From: Aurifilum marmelostoma
Lineage: Eukaryota > Ascomycota > Sordariomycetes > Diaporthales > Cryphonectriaceae
Assembly (NCBI GenBank): GCA_027559495.1
Contig: JAMXSV010000008.1
Location: 248,001 to 312,000 of the forward strand
Length of the DNA: 64,000 bases
Direction: 5' to 3'
Shown: one piece after another, positions 46,401 to 58,851 of the stretch
Position numbering within the stretch: the stretch's first letter is position 1
Layout of the letters: each line of letters begins with the position of its first letter
Made by a program: the position numbers and the translations under genes
The notes under the pieces: model-generated
Told to the model about the DNA's origin: nothing
What the model saw: only the letters and a program-made list of their open reading frames with translations
Databases searched by the model: none

Positions 46401-47861
46401 TTTGTTCATGGGGATACGGTCAAATACGGCGTCGAGTCTGCCCTTCTTTCTGTTGACGATCGTGAGCTCGTCTTCGTTGTCAGAGCCCAAAGAAACTTGG
46501 TAAGCTTGAAAGGAGGAAGGTTTGACCCGAAATTGTCGCTTGGAGGCAGCAGGTTTGAGAGGTGCCTGGGCTGGAAGATTTGGAGAGAGGGTTTGGCTTC
46601 TGGCTGTGTGGAGGGGTTTGCGTGCAAAGGCTTCGATGTCCATAATGTCGACCAAGTCTGCACCACTATCGTCATCTCCTCCCAACGTCTCATTGGATAC
46701 TGCAGCCTGTGTCTGTGCTGACTCGAGGTCCTTACCCAACACATCCTCCACCCTCGCAGGAGGTGAGCTGGGAGGGGTCCCTGCATCCTGCATCTCAGCA
46801 TCTGTGCTCTTTGTAGATGTGGGTGTTTGTGGTCGGCTCGAGCTCTCTTTTGCGGGCGGCACGTTTCCGCCGGGATTGAAGTTGAACCTCTCGAACAGCG
46901 AGGACTTGGCGATCTTCCTTTTGGTCTTGGCCTCGTGGGCGAGCTGCATCGCACGCTGCATACGCTGCGTCTCGCGGTTCATCTCCTCGATGGCTTTCTT
47001 GCTGGCCTTGCGTGACGGACGAGCCTGCTGCGCCTGGGTGAGCCTGCGACCGCCCTCGTCGTCGGTAATATCGGAGACGTCATCATTATTGTCATCGCCC
47101 AGCTCCTCCAGCGCTGCTGCGGCACGAGCTTCCTTCTTGCGGGCCTCCTCGGCCTCGCGAGCCAGGCGTTCCTTTCGCTTCTTCTCCACGAGTGCTTTGA
47201 AGCGGTCGCTCTTGATGGGTGGCAGGTCCGAGTCGCTGTCTCCTGCGCCCGAAGCAGGGCTCTCCTGACCAGACGGGGGAGCTTTGGAGGGAGTGACGAA
47301 GAGACCCGGTGATGTCTCTGCCCGGGGTGTTGTTGCGTCACTGACTTCGGGAGTTCCCCTCTGTCGGTTTCTAGACTTCAACTGCCTCGATCGAACAGGA
47401 AGATCGTCGTCCTCGCCATCATCGTCCATATGATTAGCCATCTCAACGTCCCGGGTCTCGGCCGGCTGTTCTGCAGCTGCCGTCTGCCCCCTCTCATTTT
47501 GAATTTGGGCGTTCAAAACCTCGACTGCCGACTTTGCAACGCGTTGTTTCGCGTCTTTGGCCTCGTCCAAGGCCCCGCCCTGCATGCGAGCCGCAAGTCG
47601 TCCTCTAGGACGTACAACGGCCTCCTCTTCATCGTCATCGTTGTCGGACACGTCGTTGCTCTGGCGAAGCGAAGGAGAGCTGAGGCGAGGCAACCGTGCT
47701 GCCTTTCGTGCTGGTGATTTGGATGTGTTATCCTCATCCGAGTCGCTATCGACCGTTGCCAGCAATTTTCTCAATCTCGACTGTGGTGACAGCTCGAAGC
47801 GGTCGAGAGAGGTCGTGCTCCGGGTCGGGGAGGAAGTGGAAGGCTGAGGTGAAGAAGCCAT
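43492..47861 (-). CDS. MRC1: Mediator of replication checkpoint (Mrc1/Claspin)
   Basis: 1429-residue acidic protein from exons 47861–44641 and 44560–43492, joined by an 80-base GTAAGT…TAG intron that yields LHAERERAEDAKQTDKLF. Mrc1 travels with the replication fork, couples helicase to polymerase epsilon and relays Mec1/ATR signals to Rad53/Cds1. Features are an extended disordered N-terminus; a helical region with GRLDAVFDRIPMNKA and LRLLRQLAHLDSPE; a Glu/Arg coiled stretch (about residues 540–600); an SQ/TQ cluster (about 840–930: DSQ, ATQ, TQG, FTQSQT, SQPSQ, PTQ), the checkpoint phosphorylation sites; and a conserved C-terminal block (RRLKRRQFAKMQKALFADER). The frame is intact over 4.3 kb. 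Confidence 0.9.
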
Positions 47862-48924
47862 GGTATTATGGTAGCGGAAATAAGATGCAGTAGGCCTTCA
47901 TCCGGTTGGGATGTTCGGCGTGAATATGACCAGGTATTATTTCAAGAACATTTCCCTTGCGGTCAATTGGTTGTTGTGTGTTGGAATGGTACAAATGGTG
48001 GCGGCTTGATGTTGAAGCGGACTTGCAGTGGGGGAAAACGCGGTTGGGCTCTCGTTTACGCGACTGTGAGCACCCCCAGGCGCGTCTGGCAGGGGTGAGC
48101 TGTGAGGACCCACTGAAGTAGTACTGTACCTACTATGACTTAATGGCACCTGTACTGTGAAATTGGTGCTAAGCCAAAGCTGCATCCTCTCGCCGTAAGA
48201 ATATTGTTTCTCTTCCCAAAAGTCGACGTGAATCTTTTTTTTTTTTTTTATTACTTGTATCCAATCTACTTTTACCTTTTGCAGCTCCCTTTCACCAAAA
48301 TTGTAGAGTCTCCTTGTTCAACAAACTGCTGCCTTTCTTGACTTAGCCTCTAACCCCCATAAAGGGAGTTATGGGTCTACTTGAAGAGGGAGAAGATGAG
48401 CCATAGTCCAATGCAACAACTCAAGCACGAAGTGTGGCCTGAATTAGACCTCACAGCCCTAATAGCAGTCGCCTCCCCTCAACTCGACACTTGACTGCCA
48501 GATTCCCCTCTCTGCTTTCCTGGCATTGCTGCCATGCATACTGACACAAGTTAGTAATTCAGAAATGCCTCTTCTTCTCCAGGCTTTCCATCTTTGGGTA
48601 TCGTTCCTGAAAGCAAGTTTTGTACCCTCCCAGGCTCATAAGCCGTATATCCTCGAACGCCGAGAGATCCTAGAAAATCAACCACTTATTGAAGAGAAGC
48701 CGTCTCTGAGCCGTTTGTCTCTGCGACTTGCTCATTTGACAAACCTAGCTTCGCTCCAGGCCCCAAATGTTTCAATTATGCCCGAGAACGCCGATGCCGC
48801 GAATCATGGAATATTTCCCTCCCGCCGCTTCCTTTTTTTTTTTTTTTTTTTTGGTTGTTGTCGAGTGCCCTCGAGCAGCTCGCTCTGATAATCTCTGGTA
48901 TGGACTGGTGTCCATGGTGGTGCT
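47862..48924. other. MRC1 promoter / intergenic region with poly-T
   Basis: Upstream of MRC1 and 3' flank of the ADA1 gene. It contains T runs, the longest at 48833–48852, close to the ADA1 stop codon on the other strand. No gene supported. Confidence 0.5.
48833..48852. repeat. Poly-T tract (about T20)
   Basis: Long T run in the 3' flank of the ADA1 gene. On the gene's coding strand it is an A run about 75 bases after the stop codon. Confidence 0.8.
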
Positions 48925-50505
48925 CTATGCGACTGCTAAGGTGGAGTCCAGTACGGCATCTAGAGCATCCAAGGCACTGTCGTCTGCCCCGGCCCAGTAG
49001 TAATCTGCGTCGATGTCCATGTCGTCATCGTGCGATACGCCGTTTGGCAATTGTGGCTGTTTGCCTTTGGCGGCACCCGCCAAGGGCAAGGCGTCGGCGC
49101 CGCCGCCACCACTACCACCTCTTGCCGTCTCCTTCTCGTACCCCTCGATGTACGTGTAGTCGTTGATATGCTCCAGCTCTCCGTCGCGGTAATTGTTCTC
49201 CAGGCCTCTAATGAGCACTGGGAACTGGGCCATGCCACAATCGGCCACTTCAAGAGCCAGAGAGAGATCACCCATACTCAATGGCCCTCTCTCGCTGGCA
49301 AGTTTTGACTCGATGGGCAGCAGGCCACACTTATCCCGCAGGATCTCGCCTCTCTGTGCCGCGTCTTCTTCCTTGGAGAGTTGTTTCTTGTATTTGAAGG
49401 TCTGTATCCAGCCGGAACCCGTGCCGAACCCAGCACTACCAGATTCACCAGGCCCGTTGCTCCGAGTCCTGCTGAATATCGAAGTCAAGACCTCCTTGAT
49501 GAAAGATTCAGTTGCCGCTGATATCAATTGAGCAGAATCCGGAGCCGCAGATTCCAGACCGGCCTCGTAGCAGTACGGCAGCATACGTGAGTCGACATAG
49601 CCAACCTCGGGAAACTCGCCTGATTCGAGAGAGAGTGGATTCAGATGTCGCTTCCTGATGTCTTGTTCTCGGTCTGGGTGCATTCGTCAGCAAATACGCG
49701 CCCAGAATGTAGAGCAAGGGGTGTGCCGACATACTCATGTTCAGGCCACTACTTGGGCCGGTCTCCTCGGCCAGTCGAGGCCGTTTTGTGCGTTGGTGGT
49801 GCTCAGTAAAGAGGTCGGCCATGGAGACGTAGGGATCGGCCTGGGTGTACTAAAGTCAGCATGCTGATAACAAAGAGCGGACGGAGGCCGTTGTTCAGGC
49901 TGGATATGGCTCAACGTACCTCGTTCTGTTGTAGATCTTTGATCCGTCTTCGATCACGACTGGGCAGCTGCATGACCTCTGCCTTCAACCGCCTCTCCGC
50001 GGCATCGCCAGCGCTGCCCTTGTTCCCTGCGCCCAGGGACGGCTTGTCGTTGGCACTGACCCAAGGGGCCAGGCCCGGGTCGGGCATCTCACGGGTAACA
50101 TTGGCATAGAGACCGGAGAGGAGTTGGTTGTGTAGATGTTCGACCTCGCCATTGGGAGACGTGATTATAGAATCGATCCGGTCCGAGAACTCGGCTTGGT
50201 TCAGTCGTCCTATATGCACTGGTTAGAATGGTCCTAAGCGAGACAAGGCTGAATAAATTGGGAGCGAACTGACCGATGAAGAACTGTGTCAATGCTTCCT
50301 TATAAGTTGCCCATTGTTCGAGGCCGATATTTGTCTTGAGGGCGGAATATATGGGCTCGAGATCAATTCGTGGAGGTATTATCTGACCCTTGGCAGGTTT
50401 GGAATTTCCAGAGGGTGTAGATACGGTTATGGTCTTGGACGCGAACGTGGGAGTCGAGAGGGTGACCGCTGGTCGCGCCAGGTCGGCTGGGTTGATGTCA
50501 GGCAT
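48925..50505 (-). CDS. HFI1: SAGA complex subunit ADA1/HFI1
   Basis: 461-residue protein of the SAGA-Tad1 family, a histone-fold scaffold of the SAGA transcriptional coactivator. Four exons: 50505–50274, 50209–49920, 49849–49735 and 49673–48925, all with canonical borders and one frame. Conserved blocks are PPRIDLEPIYSALKTNIGLEQW followed by FFIGRLNQAEFSDRID (N-terminal Tad1 region), ASRDRRRIKDL-type linker, and the C-terminal histone-fold part ESAAPDSAQLISAATESFIK. The C-terminus is acidic and ends in DALDAVLDSTLAVA. The first in-frame ATG is at 50505; upstream codons open only with TTG. The gene is divergent from GCP3, sharing an 850-base region. Confidence 0.88.
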
Positions 50506-51360
50506 GTTGGTGCCGGGGGGGGCGCTTGGTGGGTGGACTGTCGCGAGCGCGATCGAGGGTTGAGCCGAGGGATGTAGCAAGTCGCCTGAGGAAAACGTGC
50601 CTACCGCCTCGCGGCAGGATCAACAATCAGGGCATGCGACAAATGCCTAGAGTTATGCGATCATGATTCTCAAGCTGAATTGATGGATTAGGGGTGTGGT
50701 GGGTTGAAAATGGATGGTGGAATTGCGGCTGATGATGGATCGAGGTTGAAATTGAGTTGCAGTTACGAGCTGGCCGAACGAGTCGCAAACCCACAGACAG
50801 GCGACAGGTACAACAGCTGGCGGAAACCCTTAGGCGCCAAGCTTAGCCTTAGCCTAGCACCCTAGCAGATCGCTTACAAGAGCCGTGGAGGATGCGATAG
50901 GGTCTGCAATAATCTGCTATGCGCATGTATATATAACTGTACGTTCTGATTGCACAGATATTTGTGTGATTTTTTTATTAAAAAAATATGAATAGTATAT
51001 ACCGCATGATCGTTCCATATACATCTCTTCACCTGAAGAGACATAAGTCCTGTCATGCTGCGTCACTTACTTTGGGTGGTCTGGAGGAAGACGAGCTGAG
51101 AGGACTGAGCGCATCCTTTGAAGCCGCTAAAAGTTATCTGCATACAGCCCCCCATCCCCCGCAGCGTACTGCCAAGTCTACTGCTTGCGGCAGCGCGCAC
51201 CACACGCGTCAGGTTGATGTCAACACCCAATCCAACTGACGATACATCACGCTGCACTCCGCAGAGTTTTCGCCCCCCTTTCGACTTCTTTCCGTACAGA
51301 TATCCCTAGCGTTTGTGTTGTGGGGGATTCTCGTGGTCTCATCTTCGCCAAAATGCGACT
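50506..51360. other. Divergent promoter region of HFI1 and GCP3
   Basis: Shared upstream region with no gene. Contains short AT-rich elements near 50990 and a C/T-rich stretch before 51361. Confidence 0.5.
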
Positions 51361-54346
51361 ATGTCGCGCAACAATCAGAAGCACGTCGACGCTGGTATCA
51401 AGCAGCTCGTAGGGCACATCATTCCCAAGGCTAGAAGGGAGGAGGACAAGCCCTTCGTCCAAGAGACGGTGGACGAGCACATCGAGCTGGCACATGCGAT
51501 CCTGAACGAGTATGCGGATACCACCATCGCGCTGCGTTATTATTATTATTATTTCTTCTTTGATCTCAATCCCTGAATCATGTTGACTTTGATGTCGCAG
51601 CAACTCGTCCCCTGCCATTTCCGCCGACAGCAACCATGCCCACGACCTGATCAAGAAGAAGCTGGTCCAGACCAATCCAAGTGCCGCCCTACGATTCACG
51701 AACCTCTACACACGTCTACTCTCTGTTCCCGTGCTTCAGCAGAAATGGGCCATCCTGTACCTTTTGTATCAACTCGCCGATTCCCCTGACCCGGACGAAC
51801 CGCTGCCGCTCGATGCCCTGAGACAAGTCGCAGGAAACAAGAGGGTCGAGGCGATACGGCGTAGCGAGACAGAACCGACCGCACAGCCTTTGAAATCACC
51901 CTCGAGGCAAGATGAGCAGCAGTTCAGGGAGGCTTTTCAGCCTACCGGCCTGAAGAAGTTCCCACCAGAGGAGGCGAGAAGGGGCCCGGATGAGTCGAGA
52001 GGCGAGGATGAGATCGAGGAGACTGTCGATGCCAGAGACGTCACACTGAAGTCGAGATTCCTTTCCGACAGCCAAAACGAGTTCGACCCGCCGGAAAGCA
52101 CGCTTCTACGAGACCTACCGTTCACGCTGCAGGGGCTGTCTTCGACCTCTCTGCCGTTTGGCAAGGAGGACAGTCTAAAGCTACCACCCACACTACCGCC
52201 TCCCCTGCTATCCCTCCTGCATAGTCTGGCCGAGCCATCACTCCTATATAAGAGCCTCACAGATTGGGTCAAGACCCCTGCAGGAGGGCTGCTGGGGCAG
52301 AGCCTGCGCGCTGCAGTGAGTGAGGAGCTGAGGGCTTACTTAAGCCTGATTGCCACTCTGGAGGGGCAGATCCGGCGTGCACTATCCACTCTAGACGAGT
52401 CCGCGCCACGAAATGGGATCGGGAAGGCCGGGGTGACACTGAAGCGCATGGTCGTCTGGACCCGAGAAGCAACAATGGGCCTGCGGCTTCTGAGTCTGAT
52501 TGCGGAGGAATCGAAAAGCAAGAAGGGCGGCCAGCTGATCACCTTGATCCATGGCTTCTCAACCTCCCACGGCGATCCCATCGTTGCTGCTTTTGCCGAA
52601 CGCATGCTGGGCTCCGTGACGAGACCGTTCTACGACATACTTCGACACTGGATATATGACGGCGAGCTGCAGGACCCATACCGGGAATTCTTCGTCAAGG
52701 AACAGGACCCAAATGACGAGGAGCGGCAGGATCTCAAAGCTCGTGGCATGAGTAGCGTCTGGAACGACAAATATGAGGTCGAGAAGGGAATGATACCCAG
52801 TATCACTACTGATGATTTTGCTCAGAAGGTCTTTTTGATCGGCAAGTCGCTCAACTTCATCAGACATAGCTGTGGCGATGCCCCGTGGGTCGACGACTAC
52901 TCAAAGTCTTCATCGAAAGAGCTTCGATACGGCGACACAGCAACACTTGAGGCGTGGATTGACGAGGCGTACAAAACTACGATGAAACGCTTGATGGACC
53001 TGATGACGGGCAAATTCCACCTCTTCCATCACCTCAAAGCCCTGAAGAGCTATCTGCTGCTAGGGCAGGGCGACTTCATCGCCCTGCTCATGGAATCTCT
53101 AGCAGCCAATCTCGACCGGCCAGCAGGTGCACAATACCGTCACACCCTCACAGCCCAGTTAGAACACGCCATCCGGGGCTCCAATGCTCAGTACGAGTCC
53201 CCTGAAGTCCTCCGCCGCCTCGATGCACGCATGCTGCAGCTGTCCCACGGCGACATTGGCTGGGACTGCTTCACCCTCGAATATAAAGTCGACCCACCGA
53301 CGGATGTTGTCGTCACGGACTGGGGCAACAAGCAGTACCTCAAGGTTTTCAACTTTCTCTGGAAGATCAAGCGGGTGGAATTCGCACTGTCCTCTACGTG
53401 GCGACGATGCATGACAGGCGCGCGGGGTGTGCTTCAGACGAATGATGCTGCAGTGCTCGAGACGTGGAAGTCCACGCGTGGCGTGCTGGCAGAGATGATC
53501 CACTTTGTTGGCCAGCTGCAGTACTACATCCTGTTCGAGGTGATTGAGTCAAGCTGGGACGAGCTGCAGAAGGGCATCGCCAAGGACGACTGCACGCTGG
53601 ACGACCTCATCAAGGCGCACTCCAAGTTCCTCAACTCCATCACGCGCAAGGGACTACTCGGTGCCAAGCGAAAGTCGTATCATGAGCCGGCCGCAGGGAG
53701 TGAGGACCGGAACGGCTATCTTGTCCAGCTCAAGGACATCCTCGATAACATGCTGTCGTACCGAGACTCGGTCGACGGACTATACTCATGGTCTGTCTCT
53801 GAATTCACGCGCCGGCAGGAGTCAGACGTACGGACCAGCTCCGCCGCCGCAGCAGGCTTCGGAACGGGTGGCCACCGGCCGCTGTTCGCGTCCCGCCAGC
53901 ATGGACACGCGAAGACAACCTCGGCAGCCACATCTACCCGCGGTTCACAGCCCAACACACCCGTTGTCGAGCCATCCAATTTTGATGATCCCTTCGCCTC
54001 GCTTGACTCGGCCGGCGGCGGGTTGGTCTCCGAATTCCCCGCTCTGCAGGAGCGATTGAGGATGTTGGCCACCGCCTTCCAGAAGAAGCTGTGCGCCCTG
54101 CTCGGGGACCTGGCGTACCAGCCGGACGTGGATCTACGATTTTTGGGCGTCGCGATGAATTTCAATGATGCGTATGTGCCCACGAGGCCCAAGTCGAGCA
54201 GGCACCAGGGGGCAGGGTCGGCTGCTGTGGTGCCTGGGTCGGCGGTGCCTGGGACAGCGAGGAGCGAGGTCGATAGGACAAGACTTGGGATGAACCGAGA
54301 CTATCAAATGAGGTCTTGGGCATCAATGAGGAGCGAGTGTTTATAA
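51361..54346 (+). CDS. SPC98: Gamma-tubulin complex component 3 (Spc98/Alp6/GCP3)
   Basis: About 973-residue subunit of the gamma-tubulin complex that nucleates microtubules at the spindle pole body. Exon 1 (51361 to about 51535) starts MSRNNQKHVDAGIKQLVGHI. Exon 2 (51601–54346) continues SSPAISADSNHAHDLIKKKL. GCP core segments are DFAQKVFLIGKSLNFIRHSC, FHLFHHLKALKSYLLLGQGD and the gamma-tubulin-binding region NKQYLKVFNFLWKIKRVEFA. The donor is GTTATT at 51536, the acceptor CAG at 51600, with TTGAC as a branch site. With these borders the phases differ by one base, so either the donor is unusual or one base is missing near 51520–51535. A disordered insert with Ala/Ser runs lies at about residues 800–860. 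Confidence 0.9.
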
Positions 54347-55128
54347 GATTAGGTCCTGGCGGACCATGTAGTTTCTTACGACAGAGAGAGAAGGTCATGG
54401 CGTTCAGTGTGTGTTCCAATCTTTGAGGGCTTGAGGGGCCATTCATGCCTGGAAATGAGACGATGATACCAAACAAACACACTTGTTCCCCACGAGTGGA
54501 GCAGGCCACGCATTCTAATCGCATTGCAGTGCATCGCCGTCCAGCCATCACCGTTCGGAGAGTCGTGACAACGGTCCACGATCGTGAGAGTAGACTCTCT
54601 ATCAGAAGACATAACTGCTCAACAGGTCTAAGGGATCTGGGACACATGCATTATGCGTTATTATAACCGCGGCAAAGATTTGCGTCCACGAGGCGGGGTC
54701 GAGTCGACCTACCGAGAAAGGTAAGTGTTTTACCGAAAGAAGCAAACAATTCGCGACCGAAGTAAACTGAATTCCAAGGACTGGACTCCAAATAGCATGT
54801 GTACCATGACAGAGAAGTTCGGACAGGATCCCCAACAACAATTTTAGGGACCCAAGAAGATCTGGAAAATGTCCGGGAAAAAGGCTGAAAAAGGCAGGTG
54901 AGATGTTGGAGAGGCAACCTTTTTCTCCTTGGCCTTGCTAAGTATGGTAGTGAATTCGCGCGTTGTGCCATTCCCCAACAAAACCCATGTCGACCCGAGT
55001 TTCTGGATGGGGCAATCGGGTCCCGATGACAAGTACAGTAGTCTTATGCATGTGCCGTCTGAACGCAACCATAGCGCATGGCTTTGTCGATTCGAACCCG
55101 TCTTGTCAGGGATGAAGAGCTGCATATG

Positions 55129-55134
55129 TATAAG
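55129..55134 (+). promoter_or_regulatory. TATA-like element of the cutinase gene
   Basis: TATAAG in the context ATGTATAAGTAG, about 190 bases before the ATG at 55322. Confidence 0.35.
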
Positions 55135-55275
55135 TAGTATCATCCCTTGACGGTTGAGAGAGCTCGTTCTGAGGAAGACTGCCGACGACCAGCTTCAAGC
55201 CCGCTCTCTCCAGGCTGCTCTCACTGCCGAGCAATCCAGCCAGCCAGCCCTTCATTCATACTACCCTGCCGTTCG

Positions 55276-55278
<3 letters not shown>

Positions 55279-55308
<30 letters not shown>
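55279..55308 (+). repeat. (AG)15 microsatellite in cutinase 5' leader
   Basis: Thirty bases of perfect AG repeat ending 13 bases before the cutinase ATG, so almost certainly in the mRNA leader. Confidence 0.9.
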
Positions 55309-55311
<3 letters not shown>

Positions 55312-55321
55312 CGTAGTCAAG

Positions 55322-56209
55322 ATGAAGTCCATCCTCACCCAAGTCTCGTGCCTCCTAAGCCTGGGCGTCGCCCTGGCAGCCCCGGCCCCAGCTGCCCAGG
55401 ACTTGGAGATGCGCTCTTCCTCCCTCGTCCGCCGCAACTACACTGACCTCTACGCAGACCAGCTCGTCGACGGCACCGCCTGCAGGGAGGTCACTGTCAT
55501 TTACGCCCGCGGCACAGACCAGCAGGGCAACATTGGCGAGCCCACGGACGTCGGCCCAGAGTTTCTGGATGATCTTGGGGTTTATGTCGGGATCAATAAC
55601 CTGGCTGCGCAGGGGGTGAACTACTCGGCGAGTGTCGATGGGTTCGAGGAGGGAGGTGATCCGGCGGGGAGTGCGCTTATGGCGAACCTGACGGCACTTG
55701 TACGTTCTGACAGGCCTGCTGGGCATTTTGGCTTTTCCCGTTCTTCTTCCTCTTAATTTTCTTGAGCGGGAGAGAAACACCTAAAACTGACTCGTGTGTT
55801 GTCTGTTGGTGTAGGCCTACGAGCAGTGTCCTGATACACTCCTCGTGCTCTCTGGGTATAGCCAGGGCGGTCAGCTCGTGCACAACGCCGCCGACCTGCT
55901 CTCATCCGAGGTCACCGACTTTGTTGCTGCTGGTACGTCTTCTCGACTCTTCACCCTCTCTAGCTGAATTATGCAACTAGTATTTGCTGACGATCTAAAC
56001 CTTCCTTTGCAGTCCTTATCTTTGGAGACCCAGATGACGGCGATGCCGTCGGTGACATCCCTTCTTCCAAGGTGCATGTGATCTGCCACCCTCTCGACGG
56101 CATCTGCTTGGGCACGAGCATTGTCACCCCGGCTCATCTGGACTACCAAGAGGATGCGGATGCAGCGGCGCAGTGGGTTGCCAATGAGCTGGGATATTCA
56201 GTATCGTGA
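55322..56209 (+). CDS. Secreted cutinase-family esterase (CE5)
   Basis: 230-residue secreted serine esterase from exons 55322–55699, 55815–55932 and 56013–56209. A signal peptide (MKSILTQVSCLLSLGVALA) is followed by a short propeptide ending near LVRRN. The triad is complete: Ser142 in GYSQGG, Asp194 and His207. The Cys190–Asp194–Cys197–His207 spacing (4, 3, 10) is that of fungal cutinases. The oxyanion block reads ARGTDQQGNIGEPTDVGPEF. Family members cleave plant cutin or other ester polymers outside the cell; substrate cannot be told apart from acetylxylan by sequence alone. The first intron (115 bases) is longer than average. Overall length matches the family. Confidence 0.92.
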
Positions 56210-56726
56210 TCGAGGATTGATCCTTGTGACGAACGGAAAGGAGTGATGGTGTCTATGCATTATTATATGACCGACATGTCTGCTCTCTGATCAGGACTGA
56301 AAATGCTCATGTAACTACAATCGGATTTGTAATGATGAAACATTGACCGCAGGAAAAAGAAGAAAAAGGAGAGAAACTCCAAACTTCTCTTGAACTTTTG
56401 GTTGCTATTTTGTTAGTTGCCCTTTACGGCCTAGTACAGACGCTACCCGTGACATCCCTGTCAAGTGCCTTCCATCCCACCTGGAAACGCGTCGCGAAGA
56501 AAGAGCAGGCGCGTTTTGTTAATTGATCGATGATCTGAACTCCAGATGACGACAAGAAATTGCCATGCACCTCATAACCAGCGCCGCCGCCGCCGCCACC
56601 ACCACCACCACCACCACCACCATCATTTAGTACTCAAAAACAATAACAACAACCTGTCAGAAACCTGCGTTGTGAGCCGTGCAATCCCGCCAGGTCGAGT
56701 CCAGATCAAACACCCCTCCAGATCAA
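56210..56726. other. Intergenic region, DPB2 leader
   Basis: Short tandem spacer. A CCA triplet repeat near 56590–56622 lies in the probable DPB2 leader. No gene supported. Confidence 0.5.
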
Positions 56727-58816
56727 ATGGCTGCCATGAACCTCAGCCCAAGCAAGCGGCGCAAACACAAGGACATGGCCGGCGCCATGTTCACCGGTCG
56801 TGGCATCGTCCCTCTTCCCACAGAGGCCCCTTCCTCCTCTCCAGCTTTTGGAACGCCAGCCCACCCATTACGACCCTTCAGCGTAACGGCCAACACCAAG
56901 CAGGCGCCGATCCTGCCCATTCTCCTCCCGCCCGCGACCCTCCGACCCCTCGCGTTCCGCACCTTCACGAAGAAACACTCCCTCACCCTCACCTCATCCG
57001 CGCTGCAGGAGCTAGCTACTTTCATCGGACGGCACTGTGGCTCCGGTTGGCGCGAGGAAGGGCTGGCAGAAAAGGTGCTGGAGGAGGTGGCGCGGGCCTG
57101 GAAGGCTAGGAATGGCGGCGTCATCGTTGACGGGGCAAACCCCGAGCTGAAAGAGATCTTGAGGGCACTGGAGAGCAATATGAGCGGCGGCAGGATCGCC
57201 ACAGGCGTGCGAGGGCTCAGCCGGCAGAATAGTCTCCTGCTGGACGTCCAGCAGCAGGAGGACGACCTGACCAACGCGAGGCTCGGGCTGCGGCCCACCT
57301 CGGTGCTGGCGAGGGAGGAGAGCGGCACGAGCTTCGGCATGTCGTCGCTTGAGGTCGACGAAAAGGAGGATGACGAGGATATACGGGATCCTAGGAGGTG
57401 GCTGAAGGTCATTAGTGCATTGGAACAGCCTCGGTTCATCTACAACGTCGACAAGAAGCACTTTGAAAAGTTGGTTTCCCTCATTTACTTGCAGAGCACA
57501 GAGAAGGGAACATAAAAATGCTGACGAAGCTCTGTGATGGTTGACAACAGGGAGATTCGTAAACCATCCCTCATGCCACCGGCCTCCCACAGAACCGTCG
57601 TCTTCCGCAACCGCTTCAACGTCATCCATCAGCGCCTCTTGCGCAACGAATCCTTCCAGACCTCTGCGGTCGTGACCGCCCGCTCGACCTCCCTTCGACG
57701 ATCCGCCTCTTCCTCCTCCTCCGCAGCACATCAGGCCCACAAGATCACACCGATTTCCAATCTCCTCGGTCGCCACGGCAGTCACCACATGCTCCTGGGC
57801 ATGTTGACCGTCTTACCGACCGGCAACCTCGCCATCAGCGACCTCACGGGCTCCATCAAGCTCGACCTGACGCAGGCGCAGGCTATCCCCGAGGACTCAG
57901 CCTGGTTCACACCCGGCATGATTGTCCTTGTGGACGGCGTGTATGAGGAAGAGGATGACGACGACGCGGGGGGCGGCAGCAAGGTTGGCCTGAGCGGGAG
58001 CTCTGGCGTTGGAGGTGTGCTCGGTGGGGAAGTTCCAGGGCTTCTTCATAGGACAGCCACCATGTGAGAAGCGGCGGGTTACGCTTGGCGTCAGCGGGCC
58101 GGACAGTGATACTATTGGAGGCGGATTTGGCTGGATCGACTTTCTGGGCGTGGGCAGCGAACGGGCTATGGGCTCACGCATGCGAAAGGTACAGCAAAGG
58201 CTACTACGCAGGCCCCTGACAGACGATGATCCTGACCGTGGCCGCGGCAGGATCGTCGTGCTGGGCGAGATGAACCTCGATCAGCCGCGTACGCTCCAGG
58301 CCGTGAAGAAGATCCTTTCTGGCTACGCCAACGAGCCTGAGGGGGCGACACCGCTCTGTTTCGTGTTTACGGGCAACTTCACGCAGCACGCGGTCATGGC
58401 GAGGGGTGGCAGCGGCGGTAGCGTGGAGTACAAGGAGTACTTTGACTCCTTGGCGGCCGTGCTAGCCGAGTTTCCCATGTTGTTGACATCGGCGACGTTT
58501 GTGTTTGTTCCTGGCGACAATGACGGGTGGGCTTCCGCGTTTTCTGCCGGGGCTGCTACACCTCTGCCGAGAAAGTCGGTGCCGGCTTTGTTTACGAGCC
58601 GGGTGAGGAGAGCATTTGTCAGTGCGAATAATGAGATGGGCAAGAAGGATGATGGTGGCGGGGGCGGTGGTGGTGAGGCAGTGTTCACGTCGAATCCGGC
58701 CAGGCTCAGTCTCTTTGGACCATGTCACGAGATTGTGTTGTTCAGGGACGACATGACTGCTCGGCTCAGGAGATCAGCTGTTCGTCTCAAGAGACCCCGA
58801 AGCACAGAAGGGGGAG

Positions 58817-58851
<35 letters not shown>

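Larger units (their letters stand above)
54347..55321. other. Intergenic region, cutinase promoter
   Basis: 3' flank of GCP3 and promoter of the cutinase gene. It holds a TATA-like element at 55129–55134 and a GA repeat immediately before the start codon. No further gene is seen. Confidence 0.5.

Noticed and set aside
55085..55105. tRNA B-box-like GGTTCGAATC on the - strand
   Set aside because: The T-stem does not pair and no acceptor stem or A-box fits, so not a tRNA.
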